The notes: generated by a model from the sequence alone, not told the origin. A DNA stretch of 64,000 nt from Devosia sp. (GCA_017794705.1 CP051235.1:2505001-2569000); one strand, 5' to 3'. Positions 1 through 10,286 are shown, counted from the first letter of the stretch. Numbers and translations: made by a program.

Positions 1-926
<926 letters not shown>

Positions 927-1030
927 TTCTCATTATTCAATGTCCGTATGGACATCGGTTTTGAGACAGGTCAGATTGAATGCACCTCAAGAAAGCTCAA
1001 ATCCAGAATTCACATCAATTGTTCTTTGCC

Positions 1031-1149
1031 GACCTGGTGGTTATTGCGAAGCGCCCAGAACCCGATCCCATCCCGAACTCGTGTGTTAAATGCTTCAGCG
1101 CCGATGGTACTTTGTCTTAAGGCACGGGAGAGTAGGTCGCTGCCAGGTC
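1031..1149 (+). rRNA. rrf: 5S ribosomal RNA
   Basis: A complete alphaproteobacterial 5S rRNA. It starts at GACCTGGTGG, carries the conserved CCCGATCCCATCCCGAACTC and AAATGC..CAGCGCC..TGGTACT strings, and ends at GCTGCCAGGTC, which pairs with the 5' end to form helix I. It follows the 23S gene after a spacer of about 100 bases (927-1030) in which I see no tRNA. A factor-independent terminator follows at 1193. Confidence 0.96.
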
Positions 1150-1192
1150 TGCCAAGAACAGTTGATTTCTCTATCGTCACAAATTTCAATTC

Positions 1193-1227
1193 AAAACGCC
1201 GCTTCCTTCGGGAGGCGGCGTTTTTTT
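1193..1227 (+). terminator. rrn operon terminator
   Basis: A 10-pair GC-rich stem (1197-1206 with 1211-1220, one G:U pair) is closed by a TTCG tetraloop and followed by seven T residues. It is a canonical intrinsic terminator downstream of 5S. Confidence 0.92.
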
Positions 1228-1237
1228 GTGCCCAAAG

Positions 1238-2071
1238 TCACCCGCTTACGGCGCCGGACGTGAGTCCCGACACCATTTTGCGCTGCAACACCACCACCAG
1301 AAGCACCGTTGGCAGGGTGACGACCACTGAAGCGGCCATGATCGTGCCCCAGGGGACGTCGTGATAGACGTAACCCCAGATCAGGGCGATGGCGACGGGG
1401 GCGGTGCGCATATCCTCGGACAGGGTGAAGGTGAAGGCGAACAGGAATTCGTTCCACGCGGCGATGAAGGCCAGGAGCCCGGTCGCAGCCATGGCCGGCA
1501 TTATCAAAGGCAGGAAAATCCGGGTGACGATGGTCAGCGGGGGCGCGCCGTCGATGATGGCCACATCCTCGATTTCACGTGGCAGGCCGCGCATGTAAGC
1601 GGTCAGAATCCAGACCGTGAATGGCACCAAAAGAATGAAGTACGACGAAATGACCGCCCATAGCGTATTGTAAAGATTGAAGAATCTGAACAATTCGTAG
1701 AGCCCGGCCAGAATCGCGACCTGCGGAAACATGGTGGTCGCCAGAATGGTCAGCAACAAAAGGTGCCGGCCGCGAAAGCTGACGCGAGCAAAGGCAAAGG
1801 CCGCCAGCAGCGCCATGGCGAGAGCTGCGCCCACTGTCGCTGTTGCCACCAGGATCGAGTTGAACACCGAGCGCTCGATCTGGGTCCTGGCGAAAAGGTC
1901 CGCATAATTGGCGAGGTCGAGTGAGGCCGGATAATACTGCGGCACGAACAGCGCCGTGCCGGTCGTAAAACTTGTGACGATGGCGTAGTAGAGCGGGAAA
2001 AGGCTCCACACCAAGATCACTGCGACCAGCAAATAGAATGTCAGCGACCTGAACAGCGCGCCTGTTCGCAT
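1238..2071 (-). CDS. Carbohydrate ABC transporter inner-membrane permease (MalG-like)
   Basis: A 277-residue permease of the binding-protein-dependent sugar ABC family. It has six hydrophobic segments and the EAA loop for docking the ATPase at about residues 170-190 (EDVAIIDGAPPLTIVTRI). Such MalG-type subunits normally work with a MalF-type permease, an ATPase and a periplasmic sugar-binding protein. None of these is next to it: the gene is flanked by the rrn terminator and by a divergent FecR gene. The reading frame is complete with no visible damage, so it may serve a transporter encoded elsewhere or be a remnant. The substrate cannot be told from sequence. Confidence 0.88.
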   Translation of the reverse strand: MRTGALFRSLTFYLLVAVILVWSLFPLYYAIVTSFTTGTALFVPQYYPASLDLANYADLFARTQIERSVFNSILVATATVGAALAMALLAAFAFARVSFRGRHLLLLTILATTMFPQVAILAGLYELFRFFNLYNTLWAVISSYFILLVPFTVWILTAYMRGLPREIEDVAIIDGAPPLTIVTRIFLPLIMPAMAATGLLAFIAAWNEFLFAFTFTLSEDMRTAPVAIALIWGYVYHDVPWGTIMAASVVVTLPTVLLVVVLQRKMVSGLTSGAVSG

Positions 2072-2305
2072 GTCGCCCTCCTGAGCAGGGCACCGCTGTC
2101 AGTCTATGCCAGAACCCAACCCTCGCGAAGCCGTCGGCGGCGAATTGGATAAAATTGTACCTAACCTGTTGTCCGGCTGTTCAGTCCATTCTCCATAAGT
2201 CCTTGGGAACATACGTGTATTAGCGGAGGATTTACCAGTAGAGCGCCATTTTGCCTGCTCAAGGAGCGAGGTGCGCCAAGCATCCGCGGGACAGGGACAA
2301 GGCAA

Positions 2306-3229
2306 ATGTACAAGAAGACGGCAGGAATTTGGGGCATGCCAGTGCGTGCGATACTCATTGTCTCCGCCATGATGTTGGCAACTATCCCTGGCGTGGCGCT
2401 TGCTGACGACTGGGTCGTCGAACGCTTGCGCGGGCACGTGTTCGTGCTGACTGACGGCGACTGGGTGAAACTCGAGCGCGGCGATGTTGTTTCCGACGAC
2501 AGCCCGATCCAGTCCATTGCCAGTGGCCGCGCCACTTTCCAGCGTGACAATGAAACCATCGCCATCGGTGGCGACACGATTATCCAGATCATTGATCTGG
2601 CGACATCGGGTGCCAGCAACACGGTCGTGCATCAGCGCTCCGGTACCGTGACCGTTGAAGCCGATGTACGCGACGTGCAGCATTTCCGCGTCGACACACC
2701 GTTCCTCGCGGCTGTGGTCAAGGGCACGGTCTTCACTGTCAAAGTTGGCGACGATGGTGCCGAAGTCGAAGTGCGGCGCGGCCGGGTTGAGGTCCGCGAG
2801 ACTGCCACCAACCTGCGTGTTGAAATCATTCCTGGTCAGACCGCCGGCAACATGGACGGTGAAATGTTCAACATTGACGGAAATGTCGTGGCCGACAATT
2901 CCGGAAACGGAAATGGAAACAGCAACGCAGGCGGAAACGGGAACGGCCTCGCTTTGGGCCTTTCCGGCGGAAACGGCAACGGAAATGGTGTCGGCCTGGC
3001 TCTCGGAGTCGGTAACGGCGGTGGCAATGGCGTGGGCCTGGCCCTCGGTGTCGGCGGCGGTAACGCCGGTGGCAATGGAAACGGCAATTCCGGCGGAAAT
3101 GGCGGCGGTCTTGCGCTGGGACTCAACATTGGCGGCGGCGACGACGACGATGAAGATGGCGGGATCAGCGTTAATCTCAACGTTGGCGGCGGCAATGGCC
3201 TCGGACTCGGGTTGGGCCTGGGCGGCTAA
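2306..3229 (+). CDS. Secreted FecR-domain protein with Gly/Asn-rich C-terminus
   Basis: 307 residues. An N-terminal signal peptide ends near VALA|DDW. A FecR domain follows at about residues 35-180 (RGHVFVL, RGDVV, the hydrophobic beta strands and FRVDTPFLAAVVKGTVFTV). The last 110 residues are low complexity, built from GNGNG, GLALGL and GGGNG units, with an acidic patch DDDDEDGG near residue 280. The FecR fold is a periplasmic signalling or ligand-sensing domain. No sigma factor or TonB receptor is adjacent. The neighbour, convergent across a shared terminator, encodes a CHASE2 sensor, a known genomic companion of FecR-like proteins. Start at ATG 2306; an in-frame ATG at 2336 would also leave an intact signal peptide. 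Confidence 0.85.
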   Translation: MYKKTAGIWGMPVRAILIVSAMMLATIPGVALADDWVVERLRGHVFVLTDGDWVKLERGDVVSDDSPIQSIASGRATFQRDNETIAIGGDTIIQIIDLATSGASNTVVHQRSGTVTVEADVRDVQHFRVDTPFLAAVVKGTVFTVKVGDDGAEVEVRRGRVEVRETATNLRVEIIPGQTAGNMDGEMFNIDGNVVADNSGNGNGNSNAGGNGNGLALGLSGGNGNGNGVGLALGVGNGGGNGVGLALGVGGGNAGGNGNGNSGGNGGGLALGLNIGGGDDDDEDGGISVNLNVGGGNGLGLGLGLGG

Positions 3230-3262
3230 CCCCCCCAGATCAATCGCAAGAAATGAAATGAG

Positions 3263-3290
3263 CACGGCCCCTTCGGGGGCCGTTTTCTTT
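3263..3290. terminator. Intrinsic terminator between convergent FecR and CHASE2 genes
   Basis: The stem ACGGCCCC/GGGGCCGT with a short TTC-type loop is followed by TTTTCTTT on the plus strand. The minus-strand side is A/T-rich but lacks a clean T-run, so it acts mainly for the FecR gene. Confidence 0.8.
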
Positions 3291-5625
3291 ATGCGCGCTT
3301 TTTTGAAAGATGGTTGGCAAGCTGTTTGGCGTCGACCGGCTTGCCGTAGAAATATCCCTGGCCGATATCGCACCCAAGTCCCAAAACCAGCTCATGTTCG
3401 GCCCGGGTTTCAATGCCTTCCACGAGGATGGTCTTTTTCAACCGTTTGCCCATGTCAACAATGGTCTCGAGAATGGCCAGCCGTTCCGGGTCCGCATGCA
3501 CCGCGGTGACAAATGAGCGGTCGATCTTGAGCAGGTCGAAAGGCAGCTGGTTGATGTAACTGAGGGAAGAATAGCCGGTGCCGAAATCGTCTATGGCCAC
3601 GGTCACGCCCAGTTTGCGCACGTCCTGAAGCAGTTTGCTGACGCGAGACCCTTCCTCGGCCGCCACGGTTTCCGTCACCTCGATTTCCAGCCGGGAGGGG
3701 TGCATTTCGTTGGCCGTCAGCACGTGGCGGATTTCAGAGAGCATGTCACCAAACTCGATCTGCAGTGGTGAAACATTGACGGCCACCCGTCCGCGCCAGT
3801 TCCAGCCGGCGCTGATGCGCACCGCCTCATTGAGGGCCCAGCGCCCGAGGTCGACGATGAAACCGGTTTCTTCGGCGAGACCGATCAGTTCCGGCGGCGG
3901 GATATAGCCCAGTTCAGGATGTTCCCAGCGGATCAGTGCTTCCACCCCCACCAGCTTGCGGCTGGCAAGCTTGACCTGCGGCTGCATCGCCAGCCGGAAA
4001 CCGCCGGTTCGCAAAGCGGTGCGCATGTCCAGATCGAGTTGCCGACGCCGGGAAAGCTCGTTGGCCAGTTCCGGGGTGAACAGGGTGGCGTGCCCGTCGC
4101 TGGAACCTTTGCGGCCGTCAAGGCTAAGTTCGGCGAAGGTCAGCACATCGGCCGCGCTCTCGCCGACTTCCGCTACCGATGCGCCGGCCATTTCGATATC
4201 GACATGCACCAGACGTTCATCGACGCTGAACGGTTCACTCAGCGAAAACCTTGCCTGCTCGCTGAGCTTCTTGACCATCAGCGCCGTATCCCGCGACCGG
4301 TAGGCAACCGCAAACCGCTCGTCGCCGACCCGGGCGACATAATCGGGAACGATTGAGTTCAGGCGCTCGGAAATCTCCTTCAGCGTGGCATCCGCGATCT
4401 CGTGACCCAGCGCTCCGCGCACGGCGCCCAGCCGCAGCACCTGTACCACCATCACCAGCATGGGGCGCTCTGCCTCTATGTCGGCCTGCAGTTTCTCGAC
4501 GAAGCCATACCGGGACAGCGCGCCGGTGACTTCGTCGTGACGGGCCAGATATTGCAGGCGCAATTGCATGGTGCGGCGTTGGGTGAACCAGAGGTAGGCC
4601 TGTTCGCCGGCCGCCAAAATCAGCATGAAAGAGATGCCCGTGTGGATCATCGCCGTGTCGAAGATCAGGGCCTGACCGCGGAACAAGAGCCAGGCTCCTA
4701 CCTCGACCAGCAGGGCCAGAAGGACCGCCGCGATCGCTGCAGCGGTGATCCCCGAAAGCTGGATCGCGAGGATCATCATTAATCCGATGACGGCAAGGAT
4801 TGCCAACAGGACAATGTGATCGACCGCCTGCAGGACGCGGCCTGACGCGATGGTTTCGGCTGCCGCTATCTGCACAAGCGGACCGGGAATGATGCCGAAG
4901 CGGGGGGTTGAAAAGAAGTCGCGCAGTTCGATCGCGCTGGCACCCACTACCACGCGCTTACCCTCGATCCGCCTCGGATCGAAACTCTCGTTCAGCACTT
5001 CTGATACAGACAGCCGGTCTATCTGGTTGAGATCTATGCTGAAATCAACCAACGCCGGAGATGGGAAATCGACCCGGGGCCGCCCGAGCATCAGCGCGAT
5101 GGCCGGGGTGGGTGGGTCGCCGCTGATCGCGTGCAGTGGCACCGAGCGCACCAGTCCCCACCGGTCGAGAACGACATTGACCAGCACGGGGTCGGCATGA
5201 CGGGAAAACCGTTCGAGCGGTACTGATCGTTCAATCTGTCGGGTGATCCCGGAGAATTGCTCGAAGCTCGCCACAAAGGCATAGCCGCCGGCCCGCTCCA
5301 GCGCAGCTTCGAAAGCGGCATCGGCCTCCTCCGTGGAACGGCTGGAGAAATCAATATCGAAGGCGACTTCGTCGGCCCCCACGTCCATCAGCACATCAAG
5401 CAGATCTGCGTATATGTCCCTCGGCCAGGGCCAGACGTCGAATTCGCGCAGGCTCTCGCTGTCGATTTCGACCAGAACGATCTCGCCGGTCGGCGCGCGG
5501 TTGCTCCAGGTCAGCCGCTGATGTTCCAGCACATTGTTGAGCGATGACAGCACACCGCTCTGATCGAGCCCAAACGCGATGAGGGCGCTCACAATGATGA
5601 ACGAAACCCGCAGAAAATGGCGCAC
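3289..5625 (-). CDS. CHASE2-GGDEF(degenerate)-EAL c-di-GMP phosphodiesterase
   Basis: 778 residues. An N-terminal membrane anchor leads into a periplasmic CHASE2 sensor (about 25-265). Three membrane helices follow (about 268-350), then a GGDEF-like domain (about 365-520) and an EAL domain (about 535-775). The GGDEF signature reads VGDERF near residue 430 instead of GGDEF, so cyclase activity is unlikely. The EAL domain looks active: EALIRW near 561, DDFGTGYSS near 678, KIDRSFV, VEGIE and GQGYFYGKP are all present. The likely role is sensor-controlled hydrolysis of cyclic di-GMP, possibly with the degenerate domain as a GTP-binding regulator. It converges on the FecR gene, and such pairs may share a periplasmic signal. 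Confidence 0.92.
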   Translation of the reverse strand: MRHFLRVSFIIVSALIAFGLDQSGVLSSLNNVLEHQRLTWSNRAPTGEIVLVEIDSESLREFDVWPWPRDIYADLLDVLMDVGADEVAFDIDFSSRSTEEADAAFEAALERAGGYAFVASFEQFSGITRQIERSVPLERFSRHADPVLVNVVLDRWGLVRSVPLHAISGDPPTPAIALMLGRPRVDFPSPALVDFSIDLNQIDRLSVSEVLNESFDPRRIEGKRVVVGASAIELRDFFSTPRFGIIPGPLVQIAAAETIASGRVLQAVDHIVLLAILAVIGLMMILAIQLSGITAAAIAAVLLALLVEVGAWLLFRGQALIFDTAMIHTGISFMLILAAGEQAYLWFTQRRTMQLRLQYLARHDEVTGALSRYGFVEKLQADIEAERPMLVMVVQVLRLGAVRGALGHEIADATLKEISERLNSIVPDYVARVGDERFAVAYRSRDTALMVKKLSEQARFSLSEPFSVDERLVHVDIEMAGASVAEVGESAADVLTFAELSLDGRKGSSDGHATLFTPELANELSRRRQLDLDMRTALRTGGFRLAMQPQVKLASRKLVGVEALIRWEHPELGYIPPPELIGLAEETGFIVDLGRWALNEAVRISAGWNWRGRVAVNVSPLQIEFGDMLSEIRHVLTANEMHPSRLEIEVTETVAAEEGSRVSKLLQDVRKLGVTVAIDDFGTGYSSLSYINQLPFDLLKIDRSFVTAVHADPERLAILETIVDMGKRLKKTILVEGIETRAEHELVLGLGCDIGQGYFYGKPVDAKQLANHLSKKRA

Positions 5626-5808
5626 TTCAAGTCCCCGGTACAGTGAACCAAAGGTAACCGAACCGGCTTAATGATTTCTGTGTGGCAGGTTTCGGAGCTG
5701 CACAGTATTTTTATCACCGTTTGGTTGAAAAAATAACCTCCCACCCTGTTCAACCGGGGCTGAAAGCCCTACCTATGGGCAACGCCCGCTCAAGATGGAC
5801 CAGGACAT

Positions 5809-6444
5809 TTGCCCGAATATCATTCCTACGACGCCGACAGTGAACACGGCCTCAGCCACAACCCGTTCAAGGCGCTGATCGCGCCCCGGCCGATCGGCTG
5901 GATTTCCTCGCTGTTCGAGGATGGTACGGTCAATCTGGCGCCCTATTCCTATTTCAACGCCCTGTGCGATTTTCCGCCGCTGGTCGGGTTCAGCTCGGCG
6001 GGCCGCAAACACTCGCTGACCAATATCGAGCGGACCGGGGAATTCGTGCACAATCTCGTCTCGGGCGAGCAGATGCGGCAGATGAACATCACCAGCGCGC
6101 CCTATGCCGAAAGCGACAGCGAGGCTGAAGAGGCCGGATTGCCGATGATTGCGTCAGACCGGGTCGCACCGCCGCGGGTGGACGGCGCCCCGGCGTCGCT
6201 CGAGTGCAAGCTCGTCGGCATCCAGCGTTTGAAAGATGCGGACGGTGCCGATACCAAGTGCTGGTTCGTCATCGGCCAGGTCGTGCGCATTCACATCGAC
6301 AAGGCCCATATCCGCGATGGCATGGTCGACCAGCTGTCGATGGGGCTGGTCTCGCGGCTCGGCTATTTCGACTATGCCAAGGTCGACAACGTGTTCGCGA
6401 TGCCGCGCCCGCGCGCGCCTCAGCCGACCAATGGTGCCGGCTGA
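5809..6444 (+). CDS. Flavin reductase family protein (FMN-binding split barrel)
   Basis: 211 residues of the DIM6/NTAB flavin reductase-like family. The N-terminal FKALIAPRPIGWISS signature is typical, followed by NLAPYSYFNALCDFPPLVGFSSAGRKHS and HNLVSGE. These FMN-binding proteins reduce free flavin or use bound FMN for small-molecule oxidoreduction. The start is a TTG with AGGA three bases upstream, which is weak. No other in-frame ATG precedes it, so the start is uncertain by a few codons. No partner monooxygenase is adjacent, so the physiological partner is unknown. Confidence 0.88.
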   Translation: MPEYHSYDADSEHGLSHNPFKALIAPRPIGWISSLFEDGTVNLAPYSYFNALCDFPPLVGFSSAGRKHSLTNIERTGEFVHNLVSGEQMRQMNITSAPYAESDSEAEEAGLPMIASDRVAPPRVDGAPASLECKLVGIQRLKDADGADTKCWFVIGQVVRIHIDKAHIRDGMVDQLSMGLVSRLGYFDYAKVDNVFAMPRPRAPQPTNGAG

Positions 6445-6534
6445 AAGTAAACCGTTTGGTTGAATTTAACCTGCGATTCACCTAATCTTTTCGCGTCGCC
6501 GCTCGTGGGGGCGGTTATTTGCGAGGGGGTTTTG

Positions 6535-6921
6535 ATGTCTGAAATCATGACAGATGTGAACTGGCTGGCGGTCCTCGTCGGTGCGGTTGTGGCCTTTCTG
6601 GTGGGTTGGCTCTGGTATTCGCCGATGCTGTTCGGCAAGGGCTGGGCAGCCGGCAATAATGTCGAACTGGGCTCGGCGTCGAGCATGCCTGTCGGGGCCA
6701 TGGTCTCCCAGGGCATCGGCCTGCTGCTAATTTCGTGGTTCGTCGGTGTGACGGCGGTGGGCAGCAATTTGTTGACATTCATCCTGGCGGTCGTTGCCTT
6801 CGGCGTGTTTGCCATTTCGGGTGCCTTGTTCATCAAGAAGCCGACGAATGTCATCCTGGTCGATTTCGGGTACCTGATTGTGGCCGCCGTGGTCATGTTC
6901 GCGGCGCAAGCCATACTCTGA
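6535..6921 (+). CDS. DUF1761 family small membrane protein
   Basis: 128 residues with four predicted membrane helices. The N-terminal pattern VNWLAVLVGAVVAFLVGWLWYSPMLFGKGW is diagnostic of DUF1761, a family of unknown function. The start is ATG 6535 with a GAGGGGG ribosome site. The frame is open further upstream, but that stretch is not hydrophobic or conserved. It stands alone between the flavin reductase and an esterase gene. Confidence 0.85.
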   Translation: MSEIMTDVNWLAVLVGAVVAFLVGWLWYSPMLFGKGWAAGNNVELGSASSMPVGAMVSQGIGLLLISWFVGVTAVGSNLLTFILAVVAFGVFAISGALFIKKPTNVILVDFGYLIVAAVVMFAAQAIL

Positions 6922-7053
6922 AACCTGACCGGCCGGGGTCAGCGCGGCCCCGGCCTGTTGCGCAAATACACATTTTCGTGCGCGCGGCACGCTTTCACCC
7001 GATTTCCGCCGCTCTGCCACAATTAGTTCGCGATCAGCACGCATCAGCGCCGC

Positions 7054-8091
7054 ATGACTCGGTTGCCCAACTTTTCGCCTGTCCGTTCCCTGCTGCGCCT
7101 GTTCGCGGTGATTATTGTCGTGCTCGCCTCCGGCACGGCACAGGCCATCAGCCTCATGGACCCGCTCAATCTGCCGGGTACGCTCGATGGCGGGGTGACC
7201 CGGGCCGGCCAAAACATCGCCTATGGCACCGGCCCGCGGCACAAGCTTGACGTCTATGTGCCCGACCAAATTGAGAGCACGGCGCCGGTGATGGTGTTCC
7301 TTTACGGCGGCGCCTGGCGTCAGGGTTCGAAGGCCGACTATCCTTTTGTCGGCCATGCCTTTGCGGCGCAGGGGTTCGTGACGGTCATTCCCGATTACCG
7401 TCTGGTGCCGGATGTCGCCTATCCCGACTTCCTCAATGACAACGCCCAGGCGGTCAAATGGGTCGAGGACAATATCCACCTGTTCGGCGGCGATCCCGAG
7501 CGCATCTTCATCGCGGGTCATTCCGCCGGTGCCTACAACGCGGTGATGCTGGGTATGGACCCGGTCTATCTGCGTGAAGCGGGTGTGACTGCGCCGGTCC
7601 GCGGAGTGGTGGGGCTGAGTGGACCGTTTGCGGTCTACCCGTTCGAATTCGCCGAACTGCAGGAAGCGTTCGGCCATGTCGACAATCCTCAGATGACGCA
7701 GCCGATCAACATGCCAACATCGAACACCGTGCCGCTGTTTCTTGGCCACGGCTCTTCGGACCTGATCGTCAGCGTCGAGAATTCGACGGCGATGGAAAAG
7801 AAATTTCTCGCCGACAATCATGGCATTACCGTCAAGATCTATGACGGTTTGGGTCACATGGAGACGGTCGGGGCCCTTGCCGGCATCTACCGCTGGCGCG
7901 GCTCGGTCCTCGACGATGTCATCAACTTTTTGAACAGCCTCGGCGCCTTCGATCCCGAGGGTTTTGGGCCGATCGAACTGGTGCCGGAGCCGGATGAAGT
8001 CGAGCAGGCCGCAGTGAGCGCGTCCAGCGTCGCATTCGATCTGACGCAGCGCTATTTCGGCGGCGAATTGCCCGATCTCGCGGTCAACTAG
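7054..8091 (+). CDS. Exported alpha/beta hydrolase (esterase-like)
   Basis: 345 residues. A signal peptide (cut near TAQA) precedes an alpha/beta-hydrolase fold. It has the oxyanion region [10 protein letters not shown], the nucleophile elbow GHSAG with Ser at about residue 157, and late GHGSSD and GLGHME motifs supplying the Asp and His. It resembles carboxylesterases related to kynurenine formamidase and BD-FAE. The substrate is unknown. A paralogue without a signal peptide lies at 17752-18600 in this window. Its stop overlaps by three bases the stop of the convergent cyclophilin-like gene. Confidence 0.88.
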   Translation: MTRLPNFSPVRSLLRLFAVIIVVLASGTAQAISLMDPLNLPGTLDGGVTRAGQNIAYGTGPRHKLDVYVPDQIESTAPVMVFLYGGAWRQGSKADYPFVGHAFAAQGFVTVIPDYRLVPDVAYPDFLNDNAQAVKWVEDNIHLFGGDPERIFIAGHSAGAYNAVMLGMDPVYLREAGVTAPVRGVVGLSGPFAVYPFEFAELQEAFGHVDNPQMTQPINMPTSNTVPLFLGHGSSDLIVSVENSTAMEKKFLADNHGITVKIYDGLGHMETVGALAGIYRWRGSVLDDVINFLNSLGAFDPEGFGPIELVPEPDEVEQAAVSASSVAFDLTQRYFGGELPDLAVN

Positions 8092-8459
8092 ACCCGCCGC
8101 ACCGTAATCTCGTCGCCACTGACGACAGCGGCCAATGCTGTCACGTCATCCAGCGCTCTTGCCCAGATGTTGCACGGGCTGGCCAGCCGGATTTCTCCGG
8201 GCGCGGAAATCGGGGTTTCCCCGAAACCAATGGCAATGGCATCGCCGTCCGGCCAGAAGGCGATTTCCCCCGGCTCCACCACCGCTCGCGCGTCCGGCTC
8301 GGGCCGGGCGCTGACCGGGGTAGAGAAGTAAACTTCGTCGCCCCAGGTCATCGCGCGGGCGCTGATCGGCAGCGCATCCAGGATCATGCTTGCAGTTGGC
8401 GTGTCGAGCGTTTCGCAGGTGATGGTCACCTCTCCCGCCGTAATCTCGATTGTTGCCAT
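8088..8459 (-). CDS. Cyclophilin-like fold protein (TM1367-type)
   Basis: 123 residues matching the cyclophilin-like TM1367 family: [11 protein letters not shown], a central [19 protein letters not shown], then [13 protein letters not shown]. The fold is a cyclophilin-type beta barrel, but members generally lack proven isomerase activity. ATG 8459 is used, because the frame's upstream TTG is less likely. It stands alone and overlaps the end of the convergent hydrolase gene. Confidence 0.82.
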   Translation of the reverse strand: MATIEITAGEVTITCETLDTPTASMILDALPISARAMTWGDEVYFSTPVSARPEPDARAVVEPGEIAFWPDGDAIAIGFGETPISAPGEIRLASPCNIWARALDDVTALAAVVSGDEITVRRV

Positions 8460-8628
8460 CAAGCCCTCCCGTGTCGCCGCTTCTGGCCTCAGCCTAGTGC
8501 AGCACGAAGCTCAGGTGAACCGGTCACCCCCTTGACTTTAAGCTGACATCAACGCCCGATAGGTAAAGGAGGAGACGGATTGGTCCGGTGCGGCCCTTGG
8601 CGCGCACCCCAAAGTCTCGGGGGCATTC

Positions 8629-10074
8629 ATGGTTATCTACGATCTGATTGTGATCGGCAGCGGTCCTGCTGGCCGCCGCGCCGCTATTCAGGCGGCCAAA
8701 CTGGGGCACAAGGTTCTGGTGGTCGAAAACCGCTTGCGGGTGGGCGGGGTGTCCGTCCACACCGGCACCATCCCCTCCAAGACATTGCGCGAAACAGTGC
8801 TCAATCTTTCCGGATGGCGCGAGCGGGGGTTTTACGGGCTTGCCTACCGGGTCAAGAAGGATATCGAGGGCAAGGATCTCGGCGTAAGGCTGACCAAGAC
8901 ACTCGATTACGAAATCGATGTTCTTGAACACCAGTTTGCCCGCAACGGCGTCGAGACGATGGCCGGGGCGGCGAAATTCACGGATCCGCACCATGTCGAG
9001 ATCGACAGCCACGACGGCGAGAAGGTCACGGTGGAGGGGCGGCGGTTCGTCATCGCCGTTGGCACGTCGCCGCACCGACCGACGCACATCCCGTTCGACG
9101 GCGAAAAGGTCTGCGACAGTGACGACATCGTTCTGACCAAACGCGTGCCGCGTTCGCTGGTTGTGGTGGGCGCCGGGGTGATCGGAGTTGAATATGCCAC
9201 CATCTTTTCCGCCCTCGACGTGCCGGTCACCATCATCGAGCCGCGCGAAGGGTTCCTCGAATTCATCGACCGCGAAATCATGGGCGAGTTCGTGCATGAC
9301 CTGCGCAACCGCGGCGTGTCGCTCAGGCTCGGCGCCAGCGTTGAGCGGGTGGATTTCACGCCCAACGGCGACCCGGTCGCCGTCCTGTCTGACGGGCGGC
9401 AGATCAAGTCAGACATGCTGCTTTATGCCGCCGGCCGCGTGGGGGCGACCGCTGATCTGGGGCTGGAGACCTGCGGGCTTGAGGCAGATGCGCGGGGGCG
9501 GCTGAAGGTCGATCCGCAGACCTGTCAGACCGACGTGCCGCATATTTATGCGGCCGGCGATGTCATCGGTTTTCCTTCACTGGCCTCCACCTCGATGGAG
9601 CAGGGCCGCATCGCGGCCTGTCATGCCTTCGGCGCGCCACAGCCACCGGCACCGGAGTTCTTCCCCTATGGCATCTATGCTGTGCCGGAAATCTCCACCG
9701 TCGGGCTCACCGAGGAAGAGGTGCGGGCTCAGGGCATCCCTTATGAAAGCGGCATCGCGCGTTTCCGTGAGACGTCGCGCGGCCACATCATGGGCCTGCA
9801 GTCTGGCATGATGAAAATGATCTTTGCGCTGGAAGATCGCCGACTGTTGGGCGTTCACATCCTTGGTGAGGGGGCGACGGAACTAGTCCATATCGGCCAG
9901 GCGGTGCTGAATCTGGGGGGCGGGCTCGACTATTTCATCGAGAACACGTTCAACTATCCCACCCTTGCTGAAGCCTACAAGATCGCGGCGCTGGACGCGT
10001 TCAACCGCATGCCGACAACAAGCGCGGCACCCTTGGTGAAAACGGAAACAGTGGCGAAGAAGAAAACGGGCTAG
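8629..10074 (+). CDS. sthA: Soluble (Si-specific) NAD(P)+ transhydrogenase
   Basis: 481 residues of the flavoprotein disulfide-reductase superfamily. The FAD-binding GSGPAG is at about residues 10-15. The active-site position reads GGVSVHTGTIPSKTLRE, lacking the redox CxxxxC of lipoamide dehydrogenases, as in SthA. An NAD-binding GAGVIGVEYA is near 178, followed by the GDVIGFPSLAS FAD motif and the C-terminal interface NTFNYPTLAEAYKIAALD. It interconverts NADPH and NADH in the cytoplasm and prevents NADPH overload. It is monocistronic. Confidence 0.93.
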   Translation: MVIYDLIVIGSGPAGRRAAIQAAKLGHKVLVVENRLRVGGVSVHTGTIPSKTLRETVLNLSGWRERGFYGLAYRVKKDIEGKDLGVRLTKTLDYEIDVLEHQFARNGVETMAGAAKFTDPHHVEIDSHDGEKVTVEGRRFVIAVGTSPHRPTHIPFDGEKVCDSDDIVLTKRVPRSLVVVGAGVIGVEYATIFSALDVPVTIIEPREGFLEFIDREIMGEFVHDLRNRGVSLRLGASVERVDFTPNGDPVAVLSDGRQIKSDMLLYAAGRVGATADLGLETCGLEADARGRLKVDPQTCQTDVPHIYAAGDVIGFPSLASTSMEQGRIAACHAFGAPQPPAPEFFPYGIYAVPEISTVGLTEEEVRAQGIPYESGIARFRETSRGHIMGLQSGMMKMIFALEDRRLLGVHILGEGATELVHIGQAVLNLGGGLDYFIENTFNYPTLAEAYKIAALDAFNRMPTTSAAPLVKTETVAKKKTG

Positions 10075-10085
10075 GCCCGGCGGGC

Positions 10086-10286
10086 TCAGCTCTCGCGGAC
10101 GCGCTTCAGCGCCTCAGTGGCCCTGGCAATGTCCTCGGCTTCCTTGGCGAGGCGGAGTTCCTTGAGGCGGGCGGATTTGGCCCGGCGTTCCTCGGCAATT
10201 TTTTGTTGCTCGTCGAGGGCTTTTTGCTGACGCTTCTGGATGTTTTCAAAGCGCTGTTCGGCACGCGAACGTGCTGCGGTGATCAT
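10086..10286 (-). CDS. Small highly charged coiled-coil protein
   Basis: 66 residues, almost entirely Lys, Arg, Glu, Ala and Gln, predicted as one long amphipathic helix or coiled coil. It lies about 75 bases downstream of cspA on the same strand, separated by a strong hairpin. I do not recognise a family. The position suggests co-expression with the cold-shock gene, possibly as a stress-related nucleic-acid-associated protein, but this is inference. Confidence 0.65.
   Translation of the reverse strand: MITAARSRAEQRFENIQKRQQKALDEQQKIAEERRAKSARLKELRLAKEAEDIARATEALKRVRES

Noticed and set aside
2099..3373. 424-codon minus-strand ORF
   Set aside because: Antisense shadow of the FecR gene, caused by its GC-rich repeat tail; no domain, no ribosome site.
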